Of a stretch of DNA of 64,000 nucleotides, positions 23,620 to 36,700 are shown piece by piece. The position numbers were made by a program, and so were the translations under genes. How positions within the stretch are numbered: position 1 is the stretch's first letter; each line of letters opens with the position of its first letter. The DNA is from Cranoglanis bouderius (taxonomy: Eukaryota > Chordata > Actinopteri > Siluriformes > Cranoglanididae), in the NCBI GenBank assembly GCA_023630585.1, contig CM042562.1, positions 5,085,684 through 5,149,683 on the forward strand, in the 5' to 3' direction. The notes beneath the pieces are model-generated. The model was not told the origin of the DNA and made no database searches. It worked only from the letters and a program-made list of their open reading frames with translations.

Positions 23620-25240
23620 GGAATAGTCACCTCCTGTGTGTCACCTCCTGTATGTAGGATTGAGCACACACTGAGCAAAGACTTTCCAAGAACTGAAGAT
23701 ACAATGTTGTGAAAACACATTGGCCCATTCACAGTTTACATTTGTGTTGAAAATATGTGACAGTGTCTTTAAACAAAATCTACTACTTAAAGGCATGCTC
23801 AGTTAACACAACCATATTTTTTCATTAATAAACAAACTTATCAAAAACATATAACCCTGTATAAAAAAGCAGCTGCTCCCTATCTGAATTAGCCCAGTCA
23901 AAGGTCTAAAGAGTCAACTGTTTAAACACAGATTGGCTTGATTACACACAGCCCTGCTCAGTCCAAACCTCACTTTTTAACTTTTTAAACCTTTGACAAA
24001 AAGATGCCAACACAAAGATTCAGCAATCATATTAAACCATAGACCTACAAGCTCACTGCTAAGGCTGTGAAATTGTGGGTTAACGTATTGGCTAACATTC
24101 AAATGGTTCAGGACCTACCTACCTATACTTAAAAGACACTTCTTTGAGGACAACAATGTGCACACATTCTGGAAAGACTTCAAAAGTCAAACATCACCAT
24201 CTCTGAACAAAGGGGAAGGTCATAACACAGACATGTTCTGACATGACTATGTTATGACACAACACGCACAGAAATTAAAGGTTGGGGGTTTTCCGATTAT
24301 CAGCTGAGCAATGTCTTCATGACGTCATCAAGACTCTCTACTGAGAGAACTTTATTGCCTTGTTCTTTGCATAGTAGTTTTTGTATTTGGTCATTTTCAT
24401 TAGTTCAACTAATTTTGTGATGTTTAGGTGATAATTATATATTTAATTATTTAAAAATGTTTATTTAAAAGTTTTTTTTTAAAAATATAACAAATAACAA
24501 AATACATTCCAGAGTAAAAGCAAGCTTCAAATTATTATTTTATTTTCAAATGTAAATGTTTTCAAATCCCATACTTGGGTCATAAATAATAATGAAAATC
24601 AATGTTGAAAAAACAAAGCAAAAGAAGATTTTAAGTAAGAAAGTTAACAATGCAGCATACTTGATAAATAAATGCACATATTCAGTGACCAAAACCATGT
24701 CTTGTACTTAAATAAATGACAAATAGGTTATGTTAATTTTTTTATTTTATTTATTTATTTTTTTAATTTTCTGTGGAATTTGATACAAACTCATAGAACA
24801 CTAGTTGATGTAAACTCATGGAGTTAATACTCTAGCCCCCACTCCAGCATGTAGACTTTTCCAATTTTATATGGCCTCTGCAAACACACCTGCATTGTTG
24901 TCCTTATTACAATAGCATTTTTGAAAGTGTCTTTATGAAAATCCAAGTTGTATGCATAAAAACACATATTACATATTACAAGTACAGAGGTTACTACATG
25001 AAGAACAACAAGAAAATTTTGATTTCCATGACATGTTTGAAAGGTGGAATTTTCCACAGTTCTTCCTTTGTAATAGACATGGAGGGCAATGCCACTTGGT
25101 AATATATATATATATATTTCCATCCATTGTAAGCAAGATGCCCCACAAGATACATCATTCAATTCAGGTTGCATTTGGAATGCATTTGTGGGGGTTTACT
25201 GGAGACTCTCTCTGGGTGTGTTCCACAGATGAAACAGCTT
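23620..25240. other. Intergenic DNA between the small secreted-protein gene and cpn1
   Basis: AT-rich DNA with no convincing exon on either strand. The 3' UTR of the small minus-strand gene at 25248-26436 should extend into the upper part. A T-rich run lies near 24738-24770. Confidence 0.6.
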
Positions 25241-25247
25241 GCACTAT

Positions 25248-25665
25248 TCAAAAAGCAATGATTATCACTAGCAGCAGAATATAGCCACCTGAAAGAAAGC
25301 AGGAAGGAAGTGTTATTTTGAAGCCTAAATGTAGGTTTAGTCAAGAAATAAGTGCAATTGAACAGTGACTGTCATACCTCCACAATATATGGTCACAGCT
25401 GATGCTTTGTTCACTACTGATGTGGTAGCATTACTGTTTGGGAACTCTCTCGTACAGTCTAAACCTAAAATGTGATCTACTATTAATAGTAATTAAATGA
25501 CTGTACATTATTAGTAATTAAATTAAATGGTAATTAAATGACCACATATTCGATAAGAAAAATGTATCAAAACTAGTTTTAACTCACTTTCTTGATCTTG
25601 GGCACATGCTTGTTTCTCTATGAAGTGTAAAATGCATATTATCATAATCATCATCATCATCATCA

Positions 25666-25721
<56 letters not shown>

Positions 25722-26436
25722 TTACCATGGAAGGTTTCATTTTCATATTCTAAGTATACAAACAGTAACAAAAGGTATGAACAGTTTATGACAGGCTACT
25801 TACCAATTGTGACCTTGTTAAGATCATCATCTACACATGTCAGATCAACATCAAACCATTTGATGCACGTCAGGCCATTCCTTTCTTCAGTTATGCAGTT
25901 GGGATGCTTATTATCGCATGGTGTTCCTTGCTTCATTTTACTAAAACAGGTGACATGTTTATCTTGTAGAATTGCCAATTTGTACTTGCAGCTTTCTGGT
26001 GGAGGCATGAGGTGAAATACACTTTAAAACAGGAAATGTTAACAGGAGGGAATTTTTTTTTTCTTTCTTTCTTTTTTCTTTCTTTCTTTCTTTTTTTTTA
26101 ATAAATGCAATAGCACATGTAAAGATTTGAAGATCATAGCACTTTTTTTTGTACATTTAAGCACAGTAAATAAAATACATTAAAAACTATTATTTGTCAG
26201 ACCTTTCTGAGACCAAATACAGGTCTGTATTACAATACTTAATGCTATATTATTTTAAACATAAGAAGATGAAGTATTTTGAAACATAGTTACTTGAAAT
26301 TTCTATTCGCTATATACTGTAACTCCACATATACTGTAACTTTACTTAAGAAGGTAATTTTTTTTTTTTTACCTAGTTGGAGAACACTGCCAGTAAAAAG
26401 TAAGATACACAGCACCATGAGGAACATTTTCTGCAT
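25248..26436 (-). CDS. Unrecognised small cysteine-rich secreted or GPI-anchored protein
   Basis: I do not recognise this gene. Five coding exons join in a constant phase (all phase-1 introns) to 135 aa: 26436-26373, 25995-25804, 25617-25588, 25458-25378, 25288-25248. All junctions are GT-AG; one exon is only 30 bp. The start ATG is the first base after an acceptor, and an upstream leader exon ends at 26741 with the donor ACG/GTAAGTG. Residues 1-21 (MQKMFLMVLCILLFTGSVLQ) are a clear signal peptide. The mature part has nine cysteines, two N-glycosylation sequons (NCT, NAT), and ends CGGG followed by the short hydrophobic run YILLLVIIIAF with no cytoplasmic tail, the layout of a GPI-anchor signal. 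The cysteine spacing does not match Ly6/uPAR as I know it. A TTTAAAAAAAT element and ATTGG lie upstream near 26845-26880. The consistent phase supports a real gene; function unknown. Confidence 0.62.
25641..25722. repeat. (TCA)n(TTA)n trinucleotide microsatellite
   Basis: About 9 CAT/TCA units pass into about 19 ATT units, inside the intron between the 192-bp and 30-bp exons of the small secreted-protein gene, only 25 bp from the 30-bp exon. Confidence 0.97.
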
Positions 26437-26949
26437 CTGCAATATTAAGAGACCTTTTATATTGTCAGTATATTCTTTTTGGGAAAAGCCACTGAAAATG
26501 TACTTATACTGTATGTGTTGGCATATAGAGTCCTGATCATACATCCCTAATAAAGCTAACATGACATGAGTATTACACAAAGTACACAATGTATTAACCC
26601 ACAATATATCAGTATTACAAAATATATACACGCAGTGTATCATGTACTGACAGTATATTTAAGCAGATTTCTGAAAAACGTAATACTAATCATTTGAATA
26701 CTTAATAAAGAGGCAGTTTAAACATCATACACACACTTACCGTGGCTGAGAATGCGATGAGTGAAGTTGCAGCACCAGCAAATGACAGGGAAAAAAAAGT
26801 TCCCCTTCATTATTTGTTTGAGTGCTCCGCCTACAACCCAATACACGTGTTGCTCAATTTTTTTAAAGGGTCAATACCAGCAGCAATACATTTGTGTATA
26901 TAAAACATGGATACCATGTATTATATGTGAAATAAATAATTTGAATTGG

Positions 26950-27021
26950 AGTGTGTGTGTGTGTGTGTGAAAAAAAAATTTGTATAATTACATAAGGATC
27001 ATTTTACAAAGAAAGAAAAAA

Positions 27022-27069
<48 letters not shown>
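26950..27069. repeat. (GT)n and (GAAA)n microsatellites
   Basis: A short GT run (26951-26968) is followed by a GAAA array of about 14 units (27011-27069). They lie between the FERM gene's 3' end and the small gene's promoter. Confidence 0.95.
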
Positions 27070-27070
<1 letters not shown>

Positions 27071-27798
27071 CACAAAAGAGATGAAAGAGAAAACATCAGT
27101 ATCAAATGTATTTGCCACTTGTTGGCAAAATCCCCAGATCTCCATTAAAAATAAGTATGCACACACAAGAAAAAAACCACAAGAGGGCATGTGGTATACT
27201 GATGTTCAGAAGGATGCAAAGCAGAGAAGCTAAAACCACCTCAACTAAGATAAACTCACTGTAAATCACATCCTTGTTTATATATTACTTTTATAAAATT
27301 GTGACAAAAACAAGATGATAAAATTCAAAGTTCAATAAATACTACTGATATATTCTTCTGTCAATTCTTCTGTCATGCAATATAGTATTAGTTTTGGTTA
27401 CTAATCAACACAACAGGTAAAGATTTTGGTACACTATGAACAGAAAAATGTATACATGTTTTTTTTTTTTTTAAGTGTTTTAAAAATAGAATCTACCTAT
27501 TGGCTTGTTTTTGTGTGGTGGAAGGAAACAGAACCCAGTGACAATGGATTGCAAAGTCATCATTCTTTACATCTTTATTCCAATGAAAATGGCAAAGTAG
27601 ACAATGCTGAGTATATAAATGACATGGTGGAGATTTTCTTGGAATTTCTTTGTAGGTGTGAGAGTGGGAGACGACACAGGAAATGGAGGGGGAAACACAG
27701 GAAGGTGGGGGGGACAAAAACACAGGAAGTACAAGTATTTCTACATGTTGTGCATTTATCTGTTATGTACAGATTTAACCACTTTTTTTGTTAGATAA

Positions 27799-30700
27799 TT
27801 AAAATATAATGTCTTCTTGTCCATGCTTATATGTCAGTAGGGTGTCAACATGTTCTTCAGGAGACTTAACTGAGTGTGAGACATTAAGGTTCTCTACACT
27901 GCACTCCCTGCACTGGTCCAAAGACAGGCTGCAAGCTCGCCACCTTAAAACCTACAAAGGACATAGAGATGTGAATTAACTGACAATTCATTAGAACCTG
28001 TGAATCAATCTGGGAAGGATATAATAAATTTTTCTTTAATACAGTTCTTATAAATGTTGTGAACTGTTGTTTAAGGGCAATTCATGTCATACTGAAACTA
28101 TGAAACAGATATGGATTTCCTGTTCTTCTTAAACCCTAGCTTCCGTAGGAGTTCCAGTTGTCCAGCATTTTTACAATTTAACATCTTCATATTTTCATTA
28201 CAATTTGGAAGATAGTCAAACATGCAGTTATCATAAATATATATTTAATACTTTTAATACTTACCTGTTTCATCTCCATTGAAAAATCTAGAAAAAAATA
28301 GATTTTAAGTCAAATATACACACTAGAGCACATCCTAACTTAGCTTTGCTGATGTCAATAATGTGCCAATCATTCTAGACCTATTGCTACTCTAACAAGG
28401 GGCTATGGCAGATTTTGGCCTCTCACCTATCCATTGAGACACAGTCACTAATGGAGGCCCATCTACAGACACACCCTCCAGAGGCTCAGTCAATTGTGTG
28501 ATCTCTTCAGGGTCATCAACAAACATCTCCTCTGGTTCATCAACACACAGCTCAATCCCATCTAAGTCAGCTAAGTCTGTCAGATTAATAGGGGGACAAA
28601 AAAGGTACATTACTAATAATTTACGTGTAACAAAAAACACAGAAGCAATATAAACATTTAATCATGTTACTAATGAAATCAATGAAAAAAATTTCCCCCC
28701 AATGTCCTCTTTAAAACCTCAAAGGCTTCAGAGGCAGTGATGCATTCTAGTAATTAAGTATGAATTTTATCCCTAATAAAGAGTCTAATAATGTCAGAAT
28801 AAACAAAATGATCTTGCTCATAATGAAACATTGATCTGAAAACATAAATAGCACAAAATGCTATTTTTATTTCAGTTTATGTTAATCATCTGACATTCCA
28901 TTTTAGTTTCATTTTTGCTGTCATTTGATAACAGTGTATTGAAATGAATTTGAGCATTCACCCAGGACAAAAGAGAAGAAAGGCAAAAAAAAAAAAAACC
29001 CAAACAAACAAACAAAAAAAACCAATAACCACAAAGCTCCACAAAGAACCATAAGTTCATAAGACCCAACATTATTTCCTGTAAAGAAGGATGCACAGCA
29101 CTTCTGCATTTCTGCATTGACGTCATATAAAATCTCTGACCTGTTTTCCTTTGTCTTTTTCTGATATTTCCCCAAGCTGTATCTCTGGCATTTGCTAATG
29201 AGAAAGTCGCCATGGTGTCAGCATTGTGTTGCCGGGCCTTGTCCAGGTAAGACTTTATGGGTGGAAGCTCATCCTCACTTTCCTCTGAATCTGGATCAGT
29301 ACTGTCCCTGATATACACCTCCCTTTGCTGCCTTCTCTCTGTACAAGGGAAATGAAGTGTGTCACAGTTTAATCTATAATCCATTGTCAAAGCTGTAAAG
29401 CCCATACTACATGAAATATTTTGTAAGCTGGTCAGCTGGAACATTTACAGAAACAAATATTATGCTAGATATCATAGTAGCTATGACATACTGAGTATAG
29501 GCAGTTGTGTTGGCATTTACCTTGTGTCTGTAGCTGCTTGAATGAGTGTTTTGTGTTTAGGTGCAAACGATGGTTGTTGCTCATGTGGTTCAGCAGGTGT
29601 TGGGAGTGCATCACTGACTGTGTATACATCACCAGAATTTCCTCAACCAGAGTACTGACCTTTATCTCAAACCTTCGGCCCTGTTAACACCAAAATGTGT
29701 TTCAGGTTTAATGTATAAACACTATCAGGCAAAGGTTTGGACACAAAAGATTGAATATATAGATTTCATTATTTTAAAGACATTTTGATAAAAGCTTATG
29801 ATTTAAAACAGCGAAGTTAATGCCCATGTATATATTTTTTTGTAAATCAAAACAAGCATTTTTATTAAATTATTTTATTCACATAGTTTTTACCTATAAT
29901 CTTTCTGCAAACAAGTCGTTTTCACTGAGAACTTAGGAGCAGCAGTCAACAAGTGCTCTGCCTTTTTGGGAACGTTAACAAAAGCTTCATTTGTTGCTCC
30001 ATCTTCATGATAAATACCATTGCAATTAATATTTTGTGTGACACATGCCCTGGAGAGAATAACAGCACCAGGGATCAGGTGTACTACATTGTTTGTTCCT
30101 GTTTTAGGGGTTTTTAGGCTTCATTCTGCACAAAAACCTTGTGTGTTACATACAAAACTGACATACAAGCCTTAGCACACAATGTGAACACCTCACAACA
30201 CACAATATGTGCTTCTCTCTCTCATATATAAGAATTTGAGGGAGGATCATGCAAAAAGTGGTAGGTCAGCACAAGAAAGGGTAGCGAGTACTAATACAGG
30301 GATACTATAAAAATATTAAACTTTTGTATAGTTCCTTAGTAGCACCTAAAATGCACTTAAAAAAAAAAAAAAAAGATACAAAATAATCTCTGAGTCTGCT
30401 AATGATGACACAACTGTACATAAACATAAAATGTACATATGAGTCAGCCAGCCTTTATAATTCTAGAAAGGTCAAATTTTGTGTTTTGACCCAACATACA
30501 TCTTTGGATGTTTTATAAGGGCCAGTCCAGCACAATTTGAAAAGTCACCATTTGTAGTTAATGTACTATTACTTGAGTACAGTTTCATATAGAATAATTT
30601 AACAGATAAACCAAGTCTTATATAGAAAAAAAATTACCTGAAATTTAAGACAATCGATGCTCGACCAGGCAAATTCATACAAAAGGTGATATTCTCCACT

Positions 30701-31614
30701 GGCTGTCTGGGGACAAAGAAAGTTCAATAATTCATACTCTAACCCTAACATGCATACTCCAGTATGAATGCATATGTGTTTTCACAAGTATTTGTGCTGT
30801 GTAGAGAATAGGTGTACCTCTATGTCATATATGTGCAGTCCTGTCAAAGAAAGGCCCAGCAGCAAACTGGCTCTGTTTTCCTTTTTACCCTATAAAAGAA
30901 GACAGATATGCTTCTGAGGTGGCAGAAATCAGTTGAACTGAATGTGTTTCCTGTTTGCTCCCTCGGGTTTGGGCCCTGACCTTGCACATGCTATAGAATG
31001 TGAGAGGCACATCGCTCAGGCTACAGGCCTCCTCGATGAAGAGCAGAGAAGCATCATGTGTAGACATTCCCCTCAGCTCTCTGTGCAGGTCTGGAGTGTG
31101 CTGCACCACATAGTCACATCCACGCCTTAGCAAAATCTAATAATAAATAATTATATTTTAAAAGTACAATTTTAGAATTAGATCTTACTGAACAACCAAA
31201 ACATCCTGTTTCTAAAGGAAAATAATGTAATATTGCAGAATTTTTCCAAGCCCTACATACATAAGCTAATAATCTGTATTTGTGCTGTGGCCTGTGAAAA
31301 CCCTTCACATGGTCTAATTTGGACCTTTCCTACTTTATGTAGTTCTGAAAACAACATGCTTTCCTGAACTGAAATATGCTTCTCTTTTGCCCATATGTCA
31401 ACCAGAAGTAAAGTTCTAGCATTTTAGAAGAAGACACCCCTCTCTACACTTAACTGATCTCTGCTCAAGTTAACATTGGTGAGAAAATTAAGTCAGTTTT
31501 TCCTGTTGACTCAATACATCCCCTCACATGGGCAGGCAGGCACGCACGCACGCACGCACACACACACGCACGCACGCACACACACACACACACACAGACA
31601 CACAGACACACACA

Positions 31615-31678
<64 letters not shown>

Positions 31679-33248
31679 GGGACATTTTAGTGTAGCAAAT
31701 CCAGAAGCTGGAAAACCCAGAGGAACCACACAGAAACATGGTGAGACAACAAAAAACCCTCCACAGATTGTTACCCGAGCTAAGACCCTGAGACCCCAAA
31801 AATCATAAATCACTATAAATCGTAAATTTTAAAAAAAATTTGAATGAAAGACCCTATATGTAAGTTACAAGTAATTTTAAAGCTTGATTCAAAAACAACT
31901 ATAGCTAATATTCTCTGGAACACTATTCCAGACTTTCAATAACATTTTAATAAAACATATTTCACCACATAATGACCCACCCAAGGAGGAAAATAGTCCT
32001 GGGGAGTGAAGTAAGGTTCCTTGCCCTCTTTCCAGTCACCCAAGTCTGCCTGTAAGGCGTATGCAGCCAGCTGGAAGTACAGACCTTCCTGCCCGTAACA
32101 CTGAGAACTCAAAACTCGGTTTTTCAGATCAGCACAGTACAGACTTCGGACCTTCGCATCTCTGAAGTCAGATAAAGGAGTAAACAAATCGGGAACAGAA
32201 AGAACACCAAATTTTAATACAGAAAACCAAAGTGATGAACTACAGGGTGTCCCAAAAGTCTCCATATATTAGGGAAATTAACACTTTTTAGCAAAATGTC
32301 ATCCAAAATTTTTCATACTGTTTTCAGATGGCCTGTCTATTTTAAGAATGCTTTGGATAAAAGAAGAACGTATTAAAATCATTCATATGGTAGGATCGGG
32401 AAGCTGTCACAAGGTTACGATGGACTGACAAGCACATCACACACTACACTGTTGCCAAACTTATTAACAATTACAAAATAACTGGAAGTGTTGCAGACCC
32501 ACCGAGAAGCGGATGCACATCCACTGACAAAGGCACAACTGAAGTAGTGCTGGCAAACATAGTCCCCTATATGTGTGGAGACTTTTGGGACACACTGTAC
32601 TTATGCTATGATAGAAATGTTTCAGCTAAGTGCTCATTTTCACTTACACGATTTGCCGACCATTTCTTATGTAGTACTGAGCTCTTAGATAAAGAACCAC
32701 CCTGTCCTGTTAAAACAAAGAAATGTGTACATGTTATTGTGATATAACAGAAAGTCCTGTTATTTTATAAAATGTTTTGATTGTACTTTAGTCATCTTTG
32801 GCATTACCGGCAATGTTGTCTGCCTCCATGTTTTAGGGAAGTACGTGATTAGTTTCTTCTCCAGGTCGAGGAATAAGCGGTCCTTCTCTAAGCCAAATTA
32901 ATTTTAACATGTACAATGAGTTACTCATTGTACAATATATTACTGTATCTTTGTAAATGATTAAAAAACGGGTTAGTGTGCACTATAATTTGGTGAATCT
33001 TTGCAATTATGTGAAACCTCATTCACATTTACTGTACAAAATTAAAAAAAAAAAAAAAAAAAACATGCTTTAAGGCTTACTCAGCACTAAACTCCCCCAC
33101 CTACTCACACACACACACACATACATACAACCATCTTACCCTGTTCCAAACTCAGGCCAAAAAGATGCAGATCTGGCAGATCTGTAATACCAAGTAGTTG
33201 AGAGAATTGGTGGATTACCTCTTGTCCTCTACACTTTAACTAAAGTAC

Positions 33249-33310
<62 letters not shown>

Positions 33311-33610
33311 GAGGGGATTTGTCAGCCAAAGCACAAAGGCATTTTTATGAATAACCTTCTGTGTAATTCACAGCCATATAAAAGTCAAACAAGACCTCAT
33401 CTACAGTACCTCATAGCTAGACACATTTTTAAGCGAAGGTTAATGATGCTAGATGATGCCAGCTGTTCTCATGCAAGTTAACACGCTACTTAATATGTCA
33501 CAACTTACCCCAACAGTAATGTGGAGTTGCATCTTGTTGGGTAAAACCACCACACACAAGTTTGTGGTCTGATGGGCTGAGTTCGGCATGTTCTTGACTT
33601 TTTTCAGCAT
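27799..33610 (-). CDS. FERM-domain protein, FRMD6/FRMD1 (Willin) family
   Basis: Thirteen exons join in frame to 500 aa: 33610-33509, 33239-33140, 32887-32808, 32706-32648, 32161-31981, 31136-30981, 30889-30818, 30706-30638, 29680-29521, 29338-29141, 28576-28427, 28287-28265, 27951-27799 (stop TAA). All splice sites are GT-AG. The N-lobe has LCVVVLPN and DLHLFGLSLEQ; the FERM centre has LSSQCYGQEGLYFQLAAYAL, QADLGDW and DYFPPWI; the PH-like lobe has SLLLGLSLTGLHIYDIE, YEFAWSSIDCLKF and SQHLLNHMSNNHRL. These follow FRMD6 closely in order and spacing. The acidic segment DEPEEMFVDDPEEITQL also matches FRMD6. FRMD6 binds membrane-associated partners and acts upstream of Hippo signalling. This protein is shorter than FRMD6 (about 620 aa) and its C-terminus differs, so it may be the FRMD1-type paralogue. 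The start at 33610 is chosen over an in-frame Met at 33589; upstream of these no ATG is in frame. Confidence 0.9.
31541..31676. repeat. (CACG)/(CA)n microsatellite in a FERM-gene intron
   Basis: A mixed CACG/CACA head with CAGA interruptions passes into about 28 pure CA units, within the intron between exons at 32161-31981 and 31136-30981. Confidence 0.97.
32243..32597 (+). mobile_element. Non-autonomous mariner-type element (355 bp)
   Basis: The ends CAGGGTGTCCCAAAAGTCTC and GAGACTTTTGGGACACACTG are inverted repeats flanked by TA (32241-32242, 32598-32599). The interior keeps a remnant of the mariner helix-turn-helix region in the plus strand (TVAKLINNYKITGSVADPPR, about 32448-32507). It sits wholly inside a FERM-gene intron, 50 bp from the 32648 donor. 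Confidence 0.9.
33249..33308. repeat. (CA)n microsatellite next to a FERM-gene acceptor
   Basis: About 30 CA units lie about 10 bp upstream, in transcript sense, of the acceptor of the exon starting at 33239. The transcribed strand therefore carries (TG)n followed by TACTTTAG and the exon. Confidence 0.95.
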
Positions 33611-33739
33611 TGTGCATGAATCCACTAATCTGTCGAATTCCTTCTGCCAGACTCTGCTATGACTGTCTCCTTTCCTCTTACTCCCTACAACTCTCACTGT
33701 CCCTCTCCCTCCTCCTTATTGTCCTCCCTGCAAAGCAGT

Positions 33740-36700
33740 GTGTCTTATTACAATATAATTATTTCCTCATAATATTATTTTGAATTATGATGATGATTTT
33801 TTTTGGACTACTGTTTTTTTTTTTTTTTTTTAAAGCTAGGTTTTGAAAATAACCCTTTTATCTAAACACCATGTGAGCTTTATTTCAGGGGATAATGGGT
33901 TTGGTTGTTACATGGATTGCCTGGAACAGCACATACTGTACATCTGATACACCATACAGTGCTGATTATAAATGTTGATAATAAAACGTTAAGCTTTAGG
34001 CCATCTCTCTTCTTCCCTTCTATCAGAAAGAGATCTGTGGTGAGTTTTTCTGTTTAATTTAGGAGAAATTTGGATATTTTCTGTAATTTCCAAAAACCAA
34101 ACCAAAACAAATAAACAAAAAATGGTATGGTAAAAGTCGCATGTACTATAATTGTTTTGTTTAACTATTTTCTTCAAAGGTGTAGGTGTATTGCATGCTT
34201 TTTAGTGGAACAGACCTTATTGTGATGGTTATCATGTGTATGAACTTCACCACAGACAGGAATGCCTTTTTATAGCTATATACAGTATGACGGGGCTGTG
34301 TGTTAATTCATATAGTTTGTCTTGATGTGATACATTTTATGATACAGCAAAAATAAGCATTGTATGAATATGTGTCTTAGGTTTTCATTTTCCACTGATA
34401 AACATTCAACATAATAAACATACAATAATTGAAACTTAATAATGACAGTGTTTGTGTGATCCATTCAGACACTTAGCAGCATATAACGAAACAAAACTGT
34501 GCATTAGAATGTACCAGAATTGAGCATGGTTGTAAGTTTTGGTTTTAAGTTTTCACTCACAAAGGGGGAATGTTTGAAGCACAGGGCTTTACCCATTCTG
34601 CTGTTAGCTAGCAGTTACAGAGTCATGTAGCTCTCTGTAGCCCTATAACCTGTTTAGGAATCCTGCATTTCCCCATGAACGTGCACGTATTCAATTCAAC
34701 CTCTAATATCTCACCATGCTAATCAAATAGATTTTGTGCATCAGCAAATGCAAATCCTTCTGGCCACTGGCAGCAAAGCCAAAAGAAAACAAAACCTATC
34801 CCTTTGTGGAATGTACCCTAATGGGAATGCCACATATCTCCAATATGCGAAATCAGCTGGATCAGTTCCTACAAAGACTGCAGTTCTGCAGTTAGTTAGT
34901 TAGTTTATTTATTTGTCTGTCTAAAATCAGGCAATAATGATAACTAATTTGTTGTTAAACTACCTCTTACTTCTTACTTTAAGTCAAGCAAACCAATATT
35001 TAACAAAGATATTTTTTGATAAACCCGTGGTGTGTTTGCAATTGTTTGATATCCATGAGAGCAGAGTATTTCTGTGATTTTTTATTATTTTTTTTAAACA
35101 AAAGATCAAAAGGTTAAACAATAAAGACAGAAAATTTTTCACAGCCTTCTTTGCTCATTTTTACCAAGGGTGCCAATATTAGTGGAGGGCACTGTAACAT
35201 ACTATGACATAGTATTCAGCAGATTAGCTTATACTTATTAGCTTAGACATAAGCAGTATTATTGTGGTAAAGAGTATAATAGTGACAAGAAATTAAATAG
35301 GATATATTTTTTATAAGTACATTAGCAGCATTTTACAAGTACATTACATATTTTATATGTACATTACATTATACAGGTAGTCAGTACAGAAATGTGCAAA
35401 AATTGCAAGGTGAGTGGGATGGTGTTCAGTTCAGTGTGTGTGTGTGTGTGTGAGAGACTGATTGCTTGGGTGAAGAATGGTAGTATTGATATGTGTAAGA
35501 CTCTAATATGGAACATAAAACTAACTTTATCGTGGTGAAAAACCTGGCTAGTTTTCCAGGTGGACATGTCATCCTCCCTTTCTGTAAACCTCTTACTGCC
35601 TTTGGAAAGCACGTGATTAATTTCTCAGAGCGAAACAACATGTTTGACGAAGCCACTGATGGATTCTGCACATTTTTCAGTTAGTTAAATTTCGCTCGGG
35701 TTGTGCGAGCATGCCACAAAACCAAATAACTCCAACTCAAAAAATAAGACGGGAATAAAGTATAAATAAGGCATATTTTAAATATTTATTTATTTATTTT
35801 TTAAAAGCAAAAATGGGTTTAAAATATGGTTTATTAGTAATTTAATTTCAAATATTAAGACAAAAACTTAATGAACGCGTCATTTGTATTTTGTTTTTCA
35901 ATTTTGAAACCAAAAACGAATGAACACAAGTTGGATTTAGTTGGATTTTACGGACCTCGTCCAAAAAAAATGTGTCCTGTTTACAAGTATTCTGTGCCTA
36001 CGAAATGTTGTTAAGCAGCAGATTCACTTTTGCTGTTCAGACAACTCGTTCAGTGGTTTTACTCTGAGGTTGTGATTGTGTTGTCATTTATGTACTTGGA
36101 TACATGCTATCTGAACATTTTCTTGAATCCTGTTGTGCATTCTTGTCATTATTGAGCCTTTAATGTATTGTGTAATTAGCATTATTTATATATTTTATTA
36201 GAATGGTAAGAAACTGTAATTCAGAGTACAGTATAGACACTAAACATTACAGTACACAGCTGCAAACCCTGCTGCTAGTATTTGACTGTAATTTTACAAG
36301 ATTCTATTTTATTTATTTATTTTTAACATTTAACAGTTTTTGAGATCAGCTCAGGGTTGTGATGTACCGTGAGCTTATGGCATTGTGCACGAGAGGCAAC
36401 CTACTGTAGGGCAAAACCATCCTGGGACTTTTCAGTGTATGAGTCTTATGTCTTTCTGCTTCTGCATTTCGTTTCCCCACTTCCCTCTCTAGAAGTCTTT
36501 CAGATACTGCTTCTCTGACATATCAGCATTCGTGACAAAAGCTGCCCAATGGTCATAAAAAAAAAAATAAAATAAAATAAATTTAAAAAAAAAAAAAAAA
36601 AACAGCACAAAAGTGAACTGCAGCTGTTACAGTAATCCACAAAGGTGGATTACTGTAATACAGGTCATTTGTAATAGGAAGTAGCTAAAGTCTAATAATA

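Noticed and set aside
27426..27794. 122-codon plus-strand ORF antisense to the FERM-gene 3' end
   Set aside because: It contains a poly(T)-encoded Phe run and no recognisable domain, and neighbouring genes are all on the other strand.
28872..29444. 190-codon minus-strand ORF as a separate gene
   Set aside because: It only contains one FERM-gene exon (29338-29141) read through into flanking introns; the extra residues are low-complexity intron translation.
29734..29830. Possible Tc1-like MITE end (GCAAAGGTTTGGACAC)
   Set aside because: Only one end resembles the family and no partner end or TA duplication was found.
29895..30055. Possible additional FERM-gene exon
   Set aside because: Minus-strand translation has stops in the required phase, and exons 30706-30638 and 29680-29521 join directly into the conserved FRMD6 order.
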